Part shown: piece after piece, positions 10,566-23,269 of the stretch
Layout: each line of letters begins with the position of its first letter
How positions within the stretch are numbered: the stretch's first letter is position 1
Assembly: GCF_963259705.1 (NCBI RefSeq)
Contig: NC_081841.1
Location: 34,127,358-34,191,357 of the forward strand
Length of the DNA: 64,000 nt
Direction: 5' to 3'
From: Myotis daubentonii
Taxonomy: Eukaryota > Chordata > Mammalia > Chiroptera > Vespertilionidae
Notes under the pieces: model-generated
The model's database searches: none
What the model saw: only the letters and a program-made list of their open reading frames with translations
Told to the model about the DNA's origin: nothing
Position numbers and translations under genes: made by a program

Positions 10566-12799
10566 GATGCTGCTCTGCCTCTTAAAAGTAATATAAATTA
10601 CAATAATATATACAGATGTCTTCTTATTCTTTGTACCAACCTTCAGATGTAATTAAGAGTTAAAGAAAAATCATTTTGGCATAAATATCAGACGTATTCC
10701 AAAACAGAAACCATTACAATTGTGTGTACCAAAACAAACTGCATACCATTACTAACATGTAGGATATAAAGATGTGTGTTTTTTTTCCTAAAAACATCCT
10801 CACTTCACTGAAAACCAGAGTTGAGCAGCTGGTACTCCAAACTGGGTAAGTGACCCCATCTCCTCTCATTCTTACTATCTCCTTCCAGAAGTTGCATGTG
10901 AAGTTCAAGAGTCTCACCTTTCCCCAAAATAAAAGTACTGTCCTTCTTGTGATAAAAAAAAATCATAAAGTTATATTGATTTCAAAAAATGCAATCAAAT
11001 AACTGGTAAAATACTTGTGTATAGCTTCATTTTGTAAAGAAATCTAGAATAGCAATAGAATCACCTTAAATATTGCATGCTATTTTTTTCTTTTTTAAAA
11101 ATATTCACTTTGTATATGTGCTTTTTCTTCCACAAAATAATATTTCATAATGTTTCTTCTCAGCAGCAAACCATTCTTATAGGCTAATGCAAATTTTTAA
11201 GTAATGTAGAAAAAATTTGCTTTGTAACTTCCTGTACACAGGTCTGCTTTAACAACAGCCTTTGGACATTAGATTATGGCTGTTCCTGATCAAGACATTC
11301 ACTGATTAGTTCACAGAAGAGTGTGAAAGTCAAACTACTAGGACACTTCAGGAAAGCCTCCAGCACAAAGAACAATCTGAAAGTGCAGGCCTCATTGAAA
11401 ATAGCATCCATTGCATCACCTTCCCTTAGGCAAATGTTCTTATGTAAGTCACTTGTGGAATGTTGTGAATAGCCACCCCCCCCCAAAAAAAAAAAGGATA
11501 AAATAGATTTTATTTTGGATGGATCTCCAGGACTGCAGCTTGATATATATTTGATTAACAGTCTTTTACTTACAAAAGAGGAATTAGTGCCCAATGAGCC
11601 ACATCCACTACTGGTCTCCATTGGAGACTAATGGACTTATTGGAATAAAATATTTCTCAAAGATAGCCATTATCGTTTCTAAATCTAAAAGGGGTTATTC
11701 AGCCTTTATTATAATTTAGTCATTCAGCATATAAGACATGAAGAATAACCCTAAATACATGATGGTAGTATTTGAGACACATATTCAGATCCACTCCTAT
11801 GTGTAAAACAGGGTTTTGTTTTCCTCCAAATTCCATTCTGAATAATGCAGTGACATCATAGACTTCCTCAATCTCTAAACACAAAGAGAATCTCTATGAA
11901 AGTAAGATGAGAGACATTTTCTGATGATTATAAATATAGCTAATTTTTCTAAAAGACAGACTAATGAATTACATTAAAATTAGATTGACTTTTAATCCTG
12001 GGTCAAAAATATATAAAAACCCTTATTTTTAATGCAAACACAATTCCCCATTGTAAAATTTATTTTTATGGATTTATTATACAGACAAAATTTCCTAAAG
12101 GAGGAATTTCAGAGCAGTTTAATGAGGGATATAAAGACCTAGGAGGCATAAATACAGATCCAATTAGGAAATTTCAGTTGTAGACTTATTCCTCACTACC
12201 TTTTTTCTACTCATCTCCCTTTTCTCTCTCTTTAATTCCCAAACACTCCAAACTTCAAAATCACTTTTTTTCCTTTTCTTCAGGAATATCTTGAGGTATA
12301 AAACACTTATTCAGTCATTCAGCAAACTTATCAGTACCTAGGAAATCTGTAGCAACAGAACTACTTCATGCATGGTTAAACATCATGCTTCCCAATCATG
12401 CAAGGTCTCTCTTTGCACTTCTATATTCCTAACTCTCTTTGACCATGACCTCTGAGTAACAATAAAAAGAAAACTCATGGAACATTTAAAAAATTATCTC
12501 TCTGCGGGTCTAATAGATGTGTTGAGGTTTAAATAATATACATTTTTAATACATATACTTCAACCTCTCCCTTTCCTACAATTAGCATTTAAACAAATGA
12601 AGTCTCTTTCAACTTAAAAATATCAATTGGAAATTAAGAAATAAACTTTCCTTAGACATAACTTAACCTCCAAAGAAAGAAAGCTCTGAAAAAAAAACCA
12701 AATTTTTTTTCTAACTATTCTCTCATTTGCTCCTCTCTTCTCCACTCACACCATTTTGGTTTCTGTACCATCATTCTTCTCAGGCTATGGACCAACACA
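10566..12799. other. Unassigned DNA
   Basis: AT-rich, no clear element. A C9/A11 homopolymer lies at about 11476-11495. A 115-codon frame on the minus strand (11274-11621) crosses that homopolymer and has no family resemblance I can name. It may be chance or part of an old retrocopy. Confidence 0.35.
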
Positions 12800-13740
12800 C
12801 TGCTGAATCCAAAGGGTGCTTTTTGATCCAAACTTTGTTGATGTCTCAGTAGCATTTCAACCACCATGTCCACTTCATTCCTTCTGTACTCTCATCCCTG
12901 GGCTTTGAGGACACTGTGCCTTACAGCTTTTCTTTCTCTTAGCTGTCTCTCTAAATCCTTTTTCTCCTCAGCCCAAATCCCGAGTATGTGAGGTCTTCAC
13001 AATTGTGTTCCAGATTCTCTTTTGATTCACTATAAATTCATATCCACTCCCATATGTTAAATTTTCACCTATATGCCAATGCCTTCAAAATCTGTTTCCT
13101 TGACTCTTACGGCATATTCCAAAACCCACTTAAATATTACTCAACATCTCCATCAGAGGCCTTTCAGAAAATACAAAATCAACATGCCCCCAGATAGACT
13201 CCTTCGCTTCCACGGTGATAGCATTCCTCATGTCCATAAAGGCACACGAAGCACACTGCTACCCAGGGGAAAACTGGGAAATCATCCTTACTCCTCTCCT
13301 CAGCCTACCCTATCTGCCACCTAAGAAATACCATGCCCTGCAGAGTCTATATGACTTAATAGGTTTCTAATCAGACACTGCTCTATATCTCCGCAACTAC
13401 CATTCCATTCAGCCCACTAGCAACTCCAGTTTGGGCTGATTTAAAGGACTACGGACACATGGTTTCAATCTGTAAATCTGACCCGGTCATTCCCTAGCGA
13501 AAACAAGGTCCTGGGCTTCCCTCTGCCCAAATCCCACACCTGTGTATAGGATCCTTCATAATCTAGCTGAATGAGGCCCTCCAGCTTGTCATTCCATGCC
13601 CCTCTGTGCCCCTTGCTCTCTGGAATGCAGCATACTGCTCTCTCTGGGGTCATGACCCACGATGGGTTGACTCATCTCAGCTCCCACCTTCACATAAACT
13701 GCTCCCACCTTCACATAAACTGATCCTTTATGAAATTCTT
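12800..13740 (+). mobile_element. Ancient L2 LINE fossil
   Basis: Diverged pieces occur in L2 order on the plus strand: CAACATCTCCATCAGAGG, AAATCATCCTTACTCCTCTC, GATTTAAAGGACTACGG followed by CTGACCCGGTCATTCCC, GGATCCTTCATAATCTAGCT, and CTCTGTGCCCCTTGCTCTC. These correspond to the 3' half of the L2 reverse-transcriptase frame, now full of stops. A perfect 21-bp tandem duplication lies at 13681-13722. Confidence 0.6.
13681..13722. repeat. Perfect 21-bp tandem duplication (x2)
   Basis: Two identical adjacent 21-bp units beginning CTCCCACCTT, at 13681-13701 and 13702-13722. This looks like a recent slippage or template-switch duplication inside L2-derived sequence. Confidence 0.97.
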
Positions 13741-14769
13741 TTTTTTTTCCCCTCCCACCCTTGACTTCACTACATCTTGCTTCAGTTCTAGCCTTAAAAG
13801 GCTTCTTAGGGACGCCTACTTGAAGCTCAAAAACATAGTGCTATGGTTATGTGCCCAGATTAAGTATTATATGATAGTGATATTATAAATGGATTTAACA
13901 TGAGATTGTACATTCTAAACAAACATCACAAAACTTTCAAATTAAGATCAAATATAATATAACAAGTTGTTTACCTAGTTTAGCTCATTGCCTTATTAAT
14001 GCCATCAAGATGACTGCTATGACACTGCTAACTCTCTGCATTCTTTCATTCACTTATTAGCAACTTAGGGTCAGAGGTTGTGAAAGTTTCTAAGCTTACC
14101 CTCCACACTTCTGCTATCACTCCTGATGCCATGGTGTAGAAATGAAAGGAGGTTTCATCTTCATGCTATAGCCTCTGCAAGACTTGTAAATTCTTGAGTC
14201 TTTTCAGCCCCCTTCCCCATTAAGGCAACGAATCACCAAGCCCTTTCACATGAGTATGATACATGCCTGCAACCCTGCTACACCACCACTAGACTCAACT
14301 TGGGAAGCTTCAGCTCCAAACCAAACACATGGAGAAGTGAGTGGATTACAAGAAACACTGTCTCATTGGATCTAATTTGTACTTCAGTTGCTCCCTGTGG
14401 CCCTAAGATTAGCTTATTGTCCCCATGGCAGCCTACCCTTTTCCTTAGAGAAATAAGGTCCATTCTAGCAGATACCTAGCACAGTCTCCTGGGAGTTGTT
14501 GAAAAATGCTTTATTAAGGGTATTTTTTACCCTTTGAATCATTTTTTTTTTTTTACTGTAATCATCCAGTTAGGTCAGTTAACTTTTCTGGAGATTCTTT
14601 TTGGTTTGGTTTGGTTTGGTCACTCCTCTTAATGAATTTCCTTTCTCTTTTGAGCATTGTTTGCTGCTGCAGTGGTTCAGGTTTTTTCTCTATTATTAAG
14701 AACATATAGAAGTATATTTTCAATTAATCCTCAGGTGGATGGATTTCTTAAAAGAGATTACTAAAGTCA
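13741..14769. other. Unassigned DNA with a (GGTTT)n tract
   Basis: Poly-T runs lie near 13740 and 14543, and a short (GGTTT)n tract at about 14602-14620. Otherwise nothing recognised. Confidence 0.4.
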
Positions 14770-15790
14770 TTCTGTTAGTCATTTAGTAAGTATTTCCTAA
14801 ACAAAACTTCTGTGCCAACCACTGTGCTAAATATTAACAGTACACTGTGAAGAAACAGGCTCGACCTTTACTCTTCTCTCATGAAGCTGATGATCTGGTG
14901 GGGGAGATAGGCTATAAACGAGTAAGCACAACGGCACAAAATTCTCTAATTGTTGGCACCGAAAGACAACAAAAATGATAAAAAGCTTGAAGAAAACAGG
15001 GGCGGGATATTATTATTTAGGGTAATGAACTCTCTAAACTTGCCATTTTAGCAGAGGCCTGAAGGGTGACACAACATTGTGGATAGGTGCAGGGAAGGGC
15101 AGTTTTTACACAGCACAGACAGTGTGTGCAAAGGCCCTGATTTGGAGATAGCGATTGACATGTCCCCCAGACTGAATGGTAGTGTGATTTCACCTTCATA
15201 AATGAAAGGTTATAGGCTCAAGTTGAAATTATAATAGTAAGCAGAAGCCGCCTCCTGCAGGGCCTTTTTGGCCAAGACAAAAAATTTGGATTTGATTCCA
15301 GTTACAATGAGAATCTACTGGAGGGCTTTAAATATGGAAAGACATGATATAATTATACCATAATCTGATTTCTTTTTTTTAAAAATATATTTTATTGGTT
15401 TTTTACAGAGAGGAAGGGAGAGAGATAGAGAGTTAGAAACATCGATCAGCTGCCTCCTGCACATCTCCCACTGGGGATGTGCCCGCAACCCAGGTACATG
15501 CCCTTGACCGGAATCGAACCTGGGACCTTTCAGTCCACAAGCCGACGCTCTATCCACTGAGCCAAACCGGTTTCAGCACCATAATCTGATTTCTTTTTGA
15601 AAGGGATCTCCTGGGCTCTGAGGGGAACCGATCTGTGGGGGTGGGGTGAGAGTGATCAATGAGGAAACTTGCTAGAGTCCAGAAGAAAACTGGTGGAATA
15701 GGAAAATGGCAATAGAGAAAAAAACAGAAGAGGAGAGCTTCAAGAGATAATTTTCAAATAGAAACAGTGGGACTGGATGATGGATTTAAA
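14770..15790 (-). mobile_element. Ancient L2 LINE fossil, interrupted by a Ves SINE
   Basis: The plus strand is the antisense of L2. The reversed L2 3' end comes first (CTGTGCCAACCACTGTGCTA, ATGAAGCTGATGATCTGGTG). GCAGAGGCCTGAAGGGTGAC, GTGCAAAGGCCCTGATTTGG and CAATGAGAATCTACTGGAGG follow in order. The L2 sequence resumes after the Ves insertion (15378-15577) with ATCTGATTTCTTTTTGAAAG. No open frame survives. Confidence 0.75.
15357..15598 (-). mobile_element. Ves SINE with 21-bp perfect target duplication
   Basis: The body is 15378-15577 on the minus strand. The near-consensus head reads GCCAAACCGGTTTCAGC on the plus strand, with GGAATCGAACCTGGGACC as the reversed B-box region. Perfect direct repeats beginning ACCATAATCTGA lie at 15357-15377 and 15578-15598. 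The insertion is in an L2 fossil. Confidence 0.97.
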
Positions 15791-16732
15791 CACAATTATG
15801 CATATTTACAAGAACATCTGACTCCTATTAATCTATACAAACATTCAATCATGACTTAACTTCAAATTGTGATTATAATGGGTATAATCAGTTGGATGGA
15901 TGATATGAATTTAAAGCAAAGAATAAGTTAGACAAAGTATTGAAAATATATCTACAATGAAGGTGCCTTTAAAGAAATGTTAAACACCTTTTCAGTTGAA
16001 TAAGCCCTTTCTAATCACTAGCAACATAGTAAGAGCTTTAGTCTGTGTCTGTTCAAAACAAGTTCAGTAAAATAGAACATCATTTTTGTCATGACTAGTG
16101 TACCTTTTACTAATCTTTTAAGAGGGATTTTGTGGACTGTGCTAGCTATACCTTTCATTGGCCCAGCATGATTTTTATTCCTTATTTCATAAAAACATCT
16201 TCATCTCCTTCATGGTAATCCTTTCCAATTCTTATGGTCTGGGTATGTGCACGGCCCATGCTTGGCTCTATACCTAACCTAACCACAGAAAAAGTCTACA
16301 TGGGTGGGTCCATATCCAAATCAGGCCTTCCCAGCACTTTTTTGAGTTGTACATAGAGGGTACCTCTCACTTCCTGATGGAGAACTAGAACTGTCAGTAC
16401 AGAGGAAGCTGGAGTTTAGCCTGAACCCACATAACAGGTCAGAGCAGTATCATCTAGAAGTTAATAGAGAAGAAGTGGACTCAGAGGTTCTAAAATCAAA
16501 CTAGTTTACATTAGTCGGAGTTGAGTTTATTTCTCTACAACTGCAAAAGCCCTAACCTTTATTAAAAGTAGATAAATAAAGAAAACCCAAGAGATATTGG
16601 GTGGAACCTTTTAAAGTTTAAAGTCAAAGGTTGAAAAGCCAGCCTTAGCTTTGGGTTTTGTTGATCTGTTTTAGAGCAGAACTCTAAAATGCCCATAGTA
16701 AAAACAAATCTAACAAAATGTATTGTGTGTGG
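15791..16732. other. Unassigned DNA
   Basis: No element or gene recognised. A 140-codon minus-strand frame that runs through the adjacent TG tract is a microsatellite artefact. Confidence 0.4.

Positions 16733-16770
<38 letters not shown>
16733..16770. repeat. (TG)n microsatellite
   Basis: About 19 perfect units. Confidence 0.96.
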
Positions 16771-16772
<2 letters not shown>

Positions 16773-17598
16773 AGATTGCAGATGTATAGCATATATCTGA
16801 TACTCAAGAAATAGTTAACAGTGTTTGCCTCTGGGAGAGGCAAGAAAACAAAGGGATGGGAGTGGGAGAGAGAACGAAGGGGTATGTTCAAAATATAACC
16901 AAGGAGCAGGGAAGGCAGATGTGAAAGAGCATATTTGAAAGCAATGGTGTGAAAAAATATAGCTGATACATTAAGATGCTTCAATAAAATGATTATACTA
17001 GGCTATTACTGAAGAAAACTGTGAGTTGAGGGTGAATAATGTGTGTGGTCCACTATGTCTTTTGAAAGTCTATTTAGCTCCAGTGAGTAAAGTACATATT
17101 GAGAGAGAACATGCAAGGCTAAGAACAATCTGCTTATCTGAATAAGAGAGAGGGCAGATGGTTAAAAATAATTATGTTCTACACAGACCTCATATAAGTC
17201 TGGATCCATGCTGATCTGCTGGACTTTGGAATTTTCCACTTATTCATATATGTATATTTTGTTTCAATTAATGAAATTTAGTTAAGTATGGTCTGTTGGG
17301 AAGAGCAGCAAAGAAAGAGAAGTGTATGTTTTCCTAGACTAATGACTATGGAGATGGGGGTGACAAAGATAAGAAAAAGAGAGTGAGCCAGGCATAATTC
17401 CTGGGTCCTAAGGGGAACAGAAATGAGGTAGGGGCTATAATTATCTTAGAAATTCACAAGGCTGAACAGTGCCATCTCTTCCTCCCCTTTTTCTGGCCCC
17501 TTCCATTTAGATATTCCTCTTCTTTCTCTGCACATTTTGCATGGACAAACTTGCTCAATTTCTGGCATTTTTCAATTAGCATCTATGCCTCAATACTA

Positions 17599-17600
<2 letters not shown>
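16771..17600. other. Unassigned DNA
   Basis: Nothing recognised. Confidence 0.4.

Positions 17601-17646
<46 letters not shown>
17601..17646. repeat. (GT)n microsatellite
   Basis: Twenty-three perfect GT units immediately 5' of a Ves SINE. Confidence 0.97.
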
Positions 17647-17648
<2 letters not shown>

Positions 17649-17668
17649 CATATAAAATATACAATATA

Positions 17669-17840
17669 GCCTGGCCAGTGTGGCTCAGTGGTTGAGCGTC
17701 GAGCTATGAACCAGGAGGTCATGGTTTGATTCCATGTCAGAGCACATGTAAGAGGCAGCCAATCAATGATTCTCTCTCATCATTGATGCTTCTATCTCTC
17801 TCCCTTCCTCTCTAAAATCATTTAAAATATTTTAAATATA
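17669..17840 (+). mobile_element. Ves SINE (ATGAACC lineage), internally deleted
   Basis: The head is GCCTGGCCAGTGTGGCTCAG and the signature CTATGAACCAGGAGGTCATG. The segment between the B box and AGAGGCAGCCAATCAATGAT is shortened. The tail is CTCTAAAATCATTTAAAATA. Confidence 0.92.
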
Positions 17841-18204
17841 TAATATAAAACATATATTCAAAACTAATTTCTACCCCAAATGCTAGCTCCATATTTTACC
17901 AAGAGTTCTCTCTCTATGTGACAAGCGACTAACATTTAACATATCTCCAAGTGACCCATTCTTATCCATTCCTCAAACATATACCTACTTCTGATTGCCA
18001 GTTAAAGCATCACCATTCATCTAATAATCCAAAGTAGAAATTTCTGAATTGCCTTCAAAAATTCATCATTCAAGATACAATTCCTCTGAAAACTTTCATA
18101 AACCTCCTCATAGTTAACAGCATTTATAACAGTGTATTGCATGGGTTTTGTTTGTTTGTCTTTGCATTCCATTCTTTGTCATTAGACTGGGAGTTTCAAG
18201 AGGG

Positions 18205-18205
<1 letters not shown>

Positions 18206-18270
<65 letters not shown>

Positions 18271-18287
18271 ATATATATATATATATA
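18206..18287. repeat. (TA)n microsatellite
   Basis: About 82 bp of TA units with a single GTATG interruption near 18263. It is self-complementary and can extrude as a cruciform. An isoleucine/tyrosine-rich frame through it is an artefact. Confidence 0.97.
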
Positions 18288-19239
18288 ATGCATTTTTCAA
18301 AACCCAGAATCTAGTACTGTATTTATCATATAAGTAAAATCTCAATTGTTGCTCATTAAAATTTACTTACCTAAACCACTTGATGCCAGTTCACAAAGTA
18401 AGAGTAATCGATTTTATACTGAAATGTATTAAAAAACTAAGATTTTCAATATGCAGCATTAACTTTACATAGATTTATAATATCACTGTAAGAATATGAA
18501 GATGAAATTGTACAACAGAAGTAAATATCAGGTGGATGATTTTAGATTTGCAGCTGCTACTATTTATTCTTGAAGAATTATGAACTCTGTGAGCAATGGT
18601 GTACAGTATAAATTCATGTGACTGCCATGTGTTGGATATGTGAGAAAAAGAGAGGGAGAGAACCGATATGCATCTGTGTTATTATAACTGTGTCTGTGTT
18701 TAAAACAAGTCATTTACAGACTTCACAGGATCATTGGGTGCGAATCCACTACTACCACGTTTTGTCTACACTGAACTGGATTCTCAGCATTTTTGCTTTA
18801 TTTCCCCCCCCCCCCTCATGTCAGAGGCTAATTCAGAGGCACTCAACTCCTAAAGGACTCAGGGAACATGACCACATTTTGGTTAATAATTTAAGGGAGA
18901 TTGTTTGCTCTACCACACTGTTAAGTTCCCATTCCTGGCTCTTTTCAACACCCAATGCTATGCAAAAAGTTAAAGAAAAAGTTCAGTTCGGCTGCATTCA
19001 TGTACTGATTACACATGAAGTAAAGTATTCTGCTATGGACCAGAATACAGAATGATAAATATAGACAATATCCATTCTCAAGTAGTTTTCAATGAAGAAA
19101 AGTTAAAAGTCCAGAATAAAATTTTTAAATCTTATCATGTGTAGCCAGTGCGCAATCCAGTAAGTAAATTCTTGAGCTATGGAGCAAAGTTTTCCAACAG
19201 GAAGACTGATTTTTAAAAGGTTTAATGTATTTTACAAAA
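18288..19239. other. Unassigned DNA with a C10 run
   Basis: A homopolymer of about ten C lies at about 18805. A 145-codon plus-strand frame (18618-19055) crosses it and shows no recognisable domain. Confidence 0.35.
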
Positions 19240-19487
19240 ACAAAGCTTTTCTGCCCAGCCATGTGGCTCAGTGGTTGAGCATGGACCTATGAACCAGGAG
19301 ATTAGGGTTCAATTCCTGGCATATGCCTGGGTTGCAGGGGCAATCCTCCATGGGGGGGCGTGCAGGAGGCAGCTGATCACTGATTTTCACTCATCGTTGA
19401 TGTTTCTTTCTCTCCCTCTCCCTTCTGTTCTGAAATCAATAAAAATATATGTATAAAAACAACAACAAAAAACCACAAAGCTTTTCT
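19240..19487 (+). mobile_element. Ves SINE (ATGAACC lineage) with 13-bp target duplication
   Basis: The body is 19253-19474, with head GCCCAGCCATGTGGCTCAG, signature CTATGAACCAGGAGATTAGG and tail AAATCAATAAAAATATATG plus an AAC-rich run. Direct repeats ACAAAGCTTTTCT lie at 19240-19252 and 19475-19487. Confidence 0.95.
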
Positions 19488-19959
19488 TACTAATGATTTT
19501 GATAATTATATGTAGGATTAAAACAATTCTTTTTGTCTTTCATGTCCTGTTCTGGAAGTAGTGCCATTCATCTGTGCTCATGTGAAATGGAAAGCAAGGA
19601 AAAGATAAGGAGGGGGGCATAAAGAGAAGCCATTCAAGAGAACACTGCATCAGAAATATCTACGGCTTGAGCTGGGATGTTAAGAACCAGTCTCAGAAAG
19701 CCAAATTATTTTTTATAAATTGTCAAATGATTATCACAACAGCTTTAGCTAACATCTATCACTACACATAGTTATATTTTTCCTTGTAATGAAAACTTTT
19801 AAGATTTACATTCTTAGCAACTTTCAAATATAAAATATTTTATCATTAACTAGACTCAGTTTTAAGAAAATGTTATATAATGACTTATTCTTAAAGAAAG
19901 CATTTTAAAATGCCTGACACATAAAAATTTACTCTGTTTTAATTCTAGTTTTAAGCAAA

Positions 19960-20282
19960 ACAAGCCAGTCAGAGAAAGACAAATATCACATGAGCTCATT
20001 CACATATAGAATCTAAAAAGCAAAATTAATTAATTAACAAAATAGACCCAGAAACATGGAACCCACTGTAGAATCTCAGAGGGAAGGCAGGCGTGGTTGG
20101 GTGGTTGGGAAGAGGTTAACCAAAAATTTATATGCATATATGTATAACCCATGGACACAGACAATAGTGTGCTGAAGGCCAGGGCAGGAGGTGGGGAGCA
20201 TATGGGGTGGTTCTGGATAGAAGGGGTCAATGGGGAAAAGTGATTATCAATAACATAATCACAAAAAAATTATAGAAAAAAG
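19960..20282 (+). mobile_element. 5'-truncated LINE-1 3' end
   Basis: AGCCAGTCAGAGAAAGACAA followed by TATCACATGAGCTCATTCAC is the end of mammalian L1 ORF2. A 3' UTR with ATAACCCATGGACACAGACA, a G-rich block, ATTATCAATAACATAATCAC and an A-rich tail follows. No long frame is left. Confidence 0.82.
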
Positions 20283-22039
20283 TATAGAATTCCTAAACAA
20301 AATTTTAAATCCTGACATTCTTAAACATACAATAAAATACTTTAAAGGTGAGGACAGGAAGAAAGAAAGGCTTCCAACCCAGTTCAGCCTGCACCTCGTC
20401 CTGCCTTTCCCTGGAACACATGTCAATGTCCAGAGAAGAGTGGCCACAGCACTGTGTGTCCACCCTCTCAGGAGACCAGCCTCCCTGGCAGTTAAAAAAT
20501 GAAATCAGCCCAGCATTGTGATCCTGAAAGACAAGATAATACACTATCCAATTCTATAGATTTTGATATTTCCCTAAATTTTCAGCACAGCCATAAAAAA
20601 TAGAAAACACTGGTTGGCATACTGGCTTCCTGTTCTGCTTTAATACGAAGGACAATCCAATGTAGAAAGCTCCTGAGGAGATTCTGGGTCTTGCTACTGT
20701 GAGCAAGTAGATCACTCAGGATGTGTCACTCCCAGAGAGCCCCATGCATCGCTTTAAAAAGTCACAAAGCAAAGTCCAGTGTGGTTTGCTGTCATCCAGG
20801 GTAATTGTTTTATGAACTAGGCTACAGGCCCTGGCACCTTACCTAGAAGTCCCAATCATCTGGAGCATCCTCTACATTTAAGAAAGATAAGAATAGATGA
20901 CAGTGGTGTGAAATCAGGGAGGGGTGAGGAACTGCCTTCCCCTTTTAAGAGCAGCATCAATTAAACCCAGGGGAGAGGGGTACAGTTTACTAGTTAATTA
21001 GTCCAGGGATGAAGTTCTTTCATGTGTAATTCAGAACAGGGACACCTGGTGTTCGGCTCTTCAAAGCACCAAGGGGGGCAGGGAAACCAAACAATGCAAG
21101 AGAGGTCACAACAGAAAGCAAAAGCACAAGAACAAAAACTGTTTCTCTCTGACCTTCACCCTGCTGTAAATAAAATGAGATTCCTGAGGGTCCCCACCCC
21201 CACTGGTCCAGGGAGAACAAACAGCTCCTGGCCCACTTGGGGAGTTCTAAAAAGACACGGTGTTAACTAATTGTTTTATAACCCAATTAAAAAGAAAGCA
21301 GAGCGCCAGAGAAATGCAAATAGGGATATAATGATTATAATCACCTTTTAGTACATAGCATACACAAAAATATTGACATGATCTCTCTCTCTGTTGTGTG
21401 ACCAGGGCTGCCCAGGTAGCATTCAACAAAATTAGGACTTCTACTTTAGGACAAATTACCTTGTTCTATTGAATCAAAAAGTGAGCAGTTTGCTAATGGA
21501 ACACCTCACCTTGTGAATGCTAACATGGTGAGGTCATCTTTCTAAAAATTGTTGCTTCTAAACATTCTGGTTGTAGACAGATTGATAAATGCAGGTGAAG
21601 AAACATTGATGTTTAAATTGAGCCAAATAATATATGATTTCAGCTGTGGTATCCATTTAAAGAAAAAATAATAAATTTTAAGGGGTTTTATTAGTGGGTT
21701 CATTCAGAAGGAATGAGGGAAAGAAACCCGGAATGGTTGGAATCTGGTACCTTTTCAAACCCACCACCATGAGAAATTCTACAACAGAGAACACAGTGTC
21801 TAAAGATATCATGAAAAGTGTGCCATAAAGGGTTTTAACCTAATTTTAAAGATTGCAGGTTTAGAAGAAAATGGATTAACAATTTCTATCATTGATATAC
21901 TTGTTTCTGCTCTAGGGGAAACCTTTAATAAAGGCAGTCACACACACCCTTTTCCATGTGTGTGGATGGGAGTAGGTAGATATGTATTTATTTATACCAT
22001 ACATACACAAACACACATAACAAAACCAGGCTTCTGATC
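20283..22039. other. Unassigned, repeat-poor DNA
   Basis: No transposable element termini were recognised, and GC content is higher than in the neighbourhood at about 20340-21250. Several overlapping short frames on both strands have no domain resemblance. Part may be conserved non-coding DNA, but that cannot be judged without alignment. Confidence 0.35.
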
Positions 22040-22366
22040 CATTAGACCAGCAGTTTTCAACCTGTGGGTCATGACCCCTTTGGGGGTCGAACGACCCTTT
22101 CACAGGGGTCGCCTAAGACCATCGGAAAAAACATATATAATTACATATTGTTTTTGTGATTTATCACTATGCTTTAATTATGTTCAATTTGTAACAATGA
22201 AAATACATCTTGCATATCAGATATTTACATTATGATTCATAACAGTAGCAAAATTACAGTTATGAAGTAGCAACGAAAATAATTTTATGGTTGGGGGTCA
22301 CCACAACATGAGGAGCTGTATTAAAGGGTCGCAGCATTAGGAAAGTTGAGAACCACTGCATTAGAC
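22040..22366 (+). mobile_element. SPIN-type hAT non-autonomous transposon with perfect 8-bp target duplication
   Basis: The body is 22048-22358 (311 bp). The left terminus is CAGCAGTTTTCAACCTGTGG and the right is GAAAGTTGAGAACCACTG, giving inverted ends of hAT type. Internal text (GGGGTCGAACGACCCTTTCA, CAGGGGTCGCCTAAGACC, GGTTGGGGGTCACCACAACA) matches my recollection of the SPIN family (SPIN_NA), which is spread patchily across vertebrates. Perfect 8-bp duplications CATTAGAC flank it (22040-22047 and 22359-22366). It lacks transposase and would have been moved in trans. Confidence 0.9.
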
Positions 22367-23269
22367 CAAAGGCACTTGAGGGACAGGAATATGAACAAGA
22401 AAGTGAAGAAATTGTGAAAAGGTTCTTAGCACATCTCTATAACTCTACAGCTATATTAAGAATAAACAATGAGCCAGAGACTGGAGAGTTGAATAAAAAC
22501 AGAATTATCTGGTGGCACAAAGAAAAGAAAGTCACTCACAAGAAAAGCAAAAATAAGTATAGACAATTGACTTGAGACTTCAATGTGCATGAATATTAAT
22601 TTCGACACTACTTGAGCACAAGGAAAATAATAGTCTACTGATCATTGAAAAGTATTAGTATCAGGCTCTATCTATGTAAGTAATAATTCAGAAAAAATAA
22701 AAGCATCTTTCCTCTGTATTTCTAAAAATTCATTCACTTACTTGTAAGAGTCAAAATCTGTCTTGGACAAAAAGAATGAACATCAGCTCAGATTAAAACA
22801 AAAGAGAGAGAGAGCAGCTTTGTCATGAATCAGTCTCAGTGGACAGACAGGAAAAGTCCAGTCATAAAACCAGGGAACACTATTTTTTCCAAGGCCATGC
22901 AGCAGTTGCAAAATGCCTTAACTACCCCCATCATCATTACAGGATCACCCTAGACCCATTTTAATATTTTCATTTCTTATCAGGAACACTCAATTGCTGC
23001 TAAACCAGCCAGGTCTAAATCATAACAGCATTCTAGTCTTAGTTAATACCTGCTTCAAATCCCAGCCCAGCAACAGCAGCCACTCCGAAATGGATCCCTC
23101 CTTCCCTTAGCTCTCCTCAGAATCCTTCAGTAGGAACCCAACCTCAAAAGTTGTTTCCTCTTAGCTCTTGTAAAGGGAACTCCTTGGTTCTTTGGAATTC
23201 CCTCCCTCACTACAAGTCTGATTTTGTCCAACTGCAGGCTTGTTCTCGGTGGTCTCTGACTGATTCGGT
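22367..23269. other. Unassigned DNA
   Basis: Nothing recognised apart from a short GA run near 22803. Confidence 0.4.

Noticed and set aside
11274..11621. 115-codon minus-strand frame
   Set aside because: It crosses a C/A homopolymer and shows no family resemblance. It could be part of an old retrocopy, but nothing supports naming it.
16562..16984. 140-codon minus-strand frame
   Set aside because: It is carried by a (TG)n tract giving Thr-His repeats.
18618..19055. 145-codon plus-strand frame
   Set aside because: No recognisable domain; it crosses a C10 homopolymer where slippage would shift the frame; no gene context.
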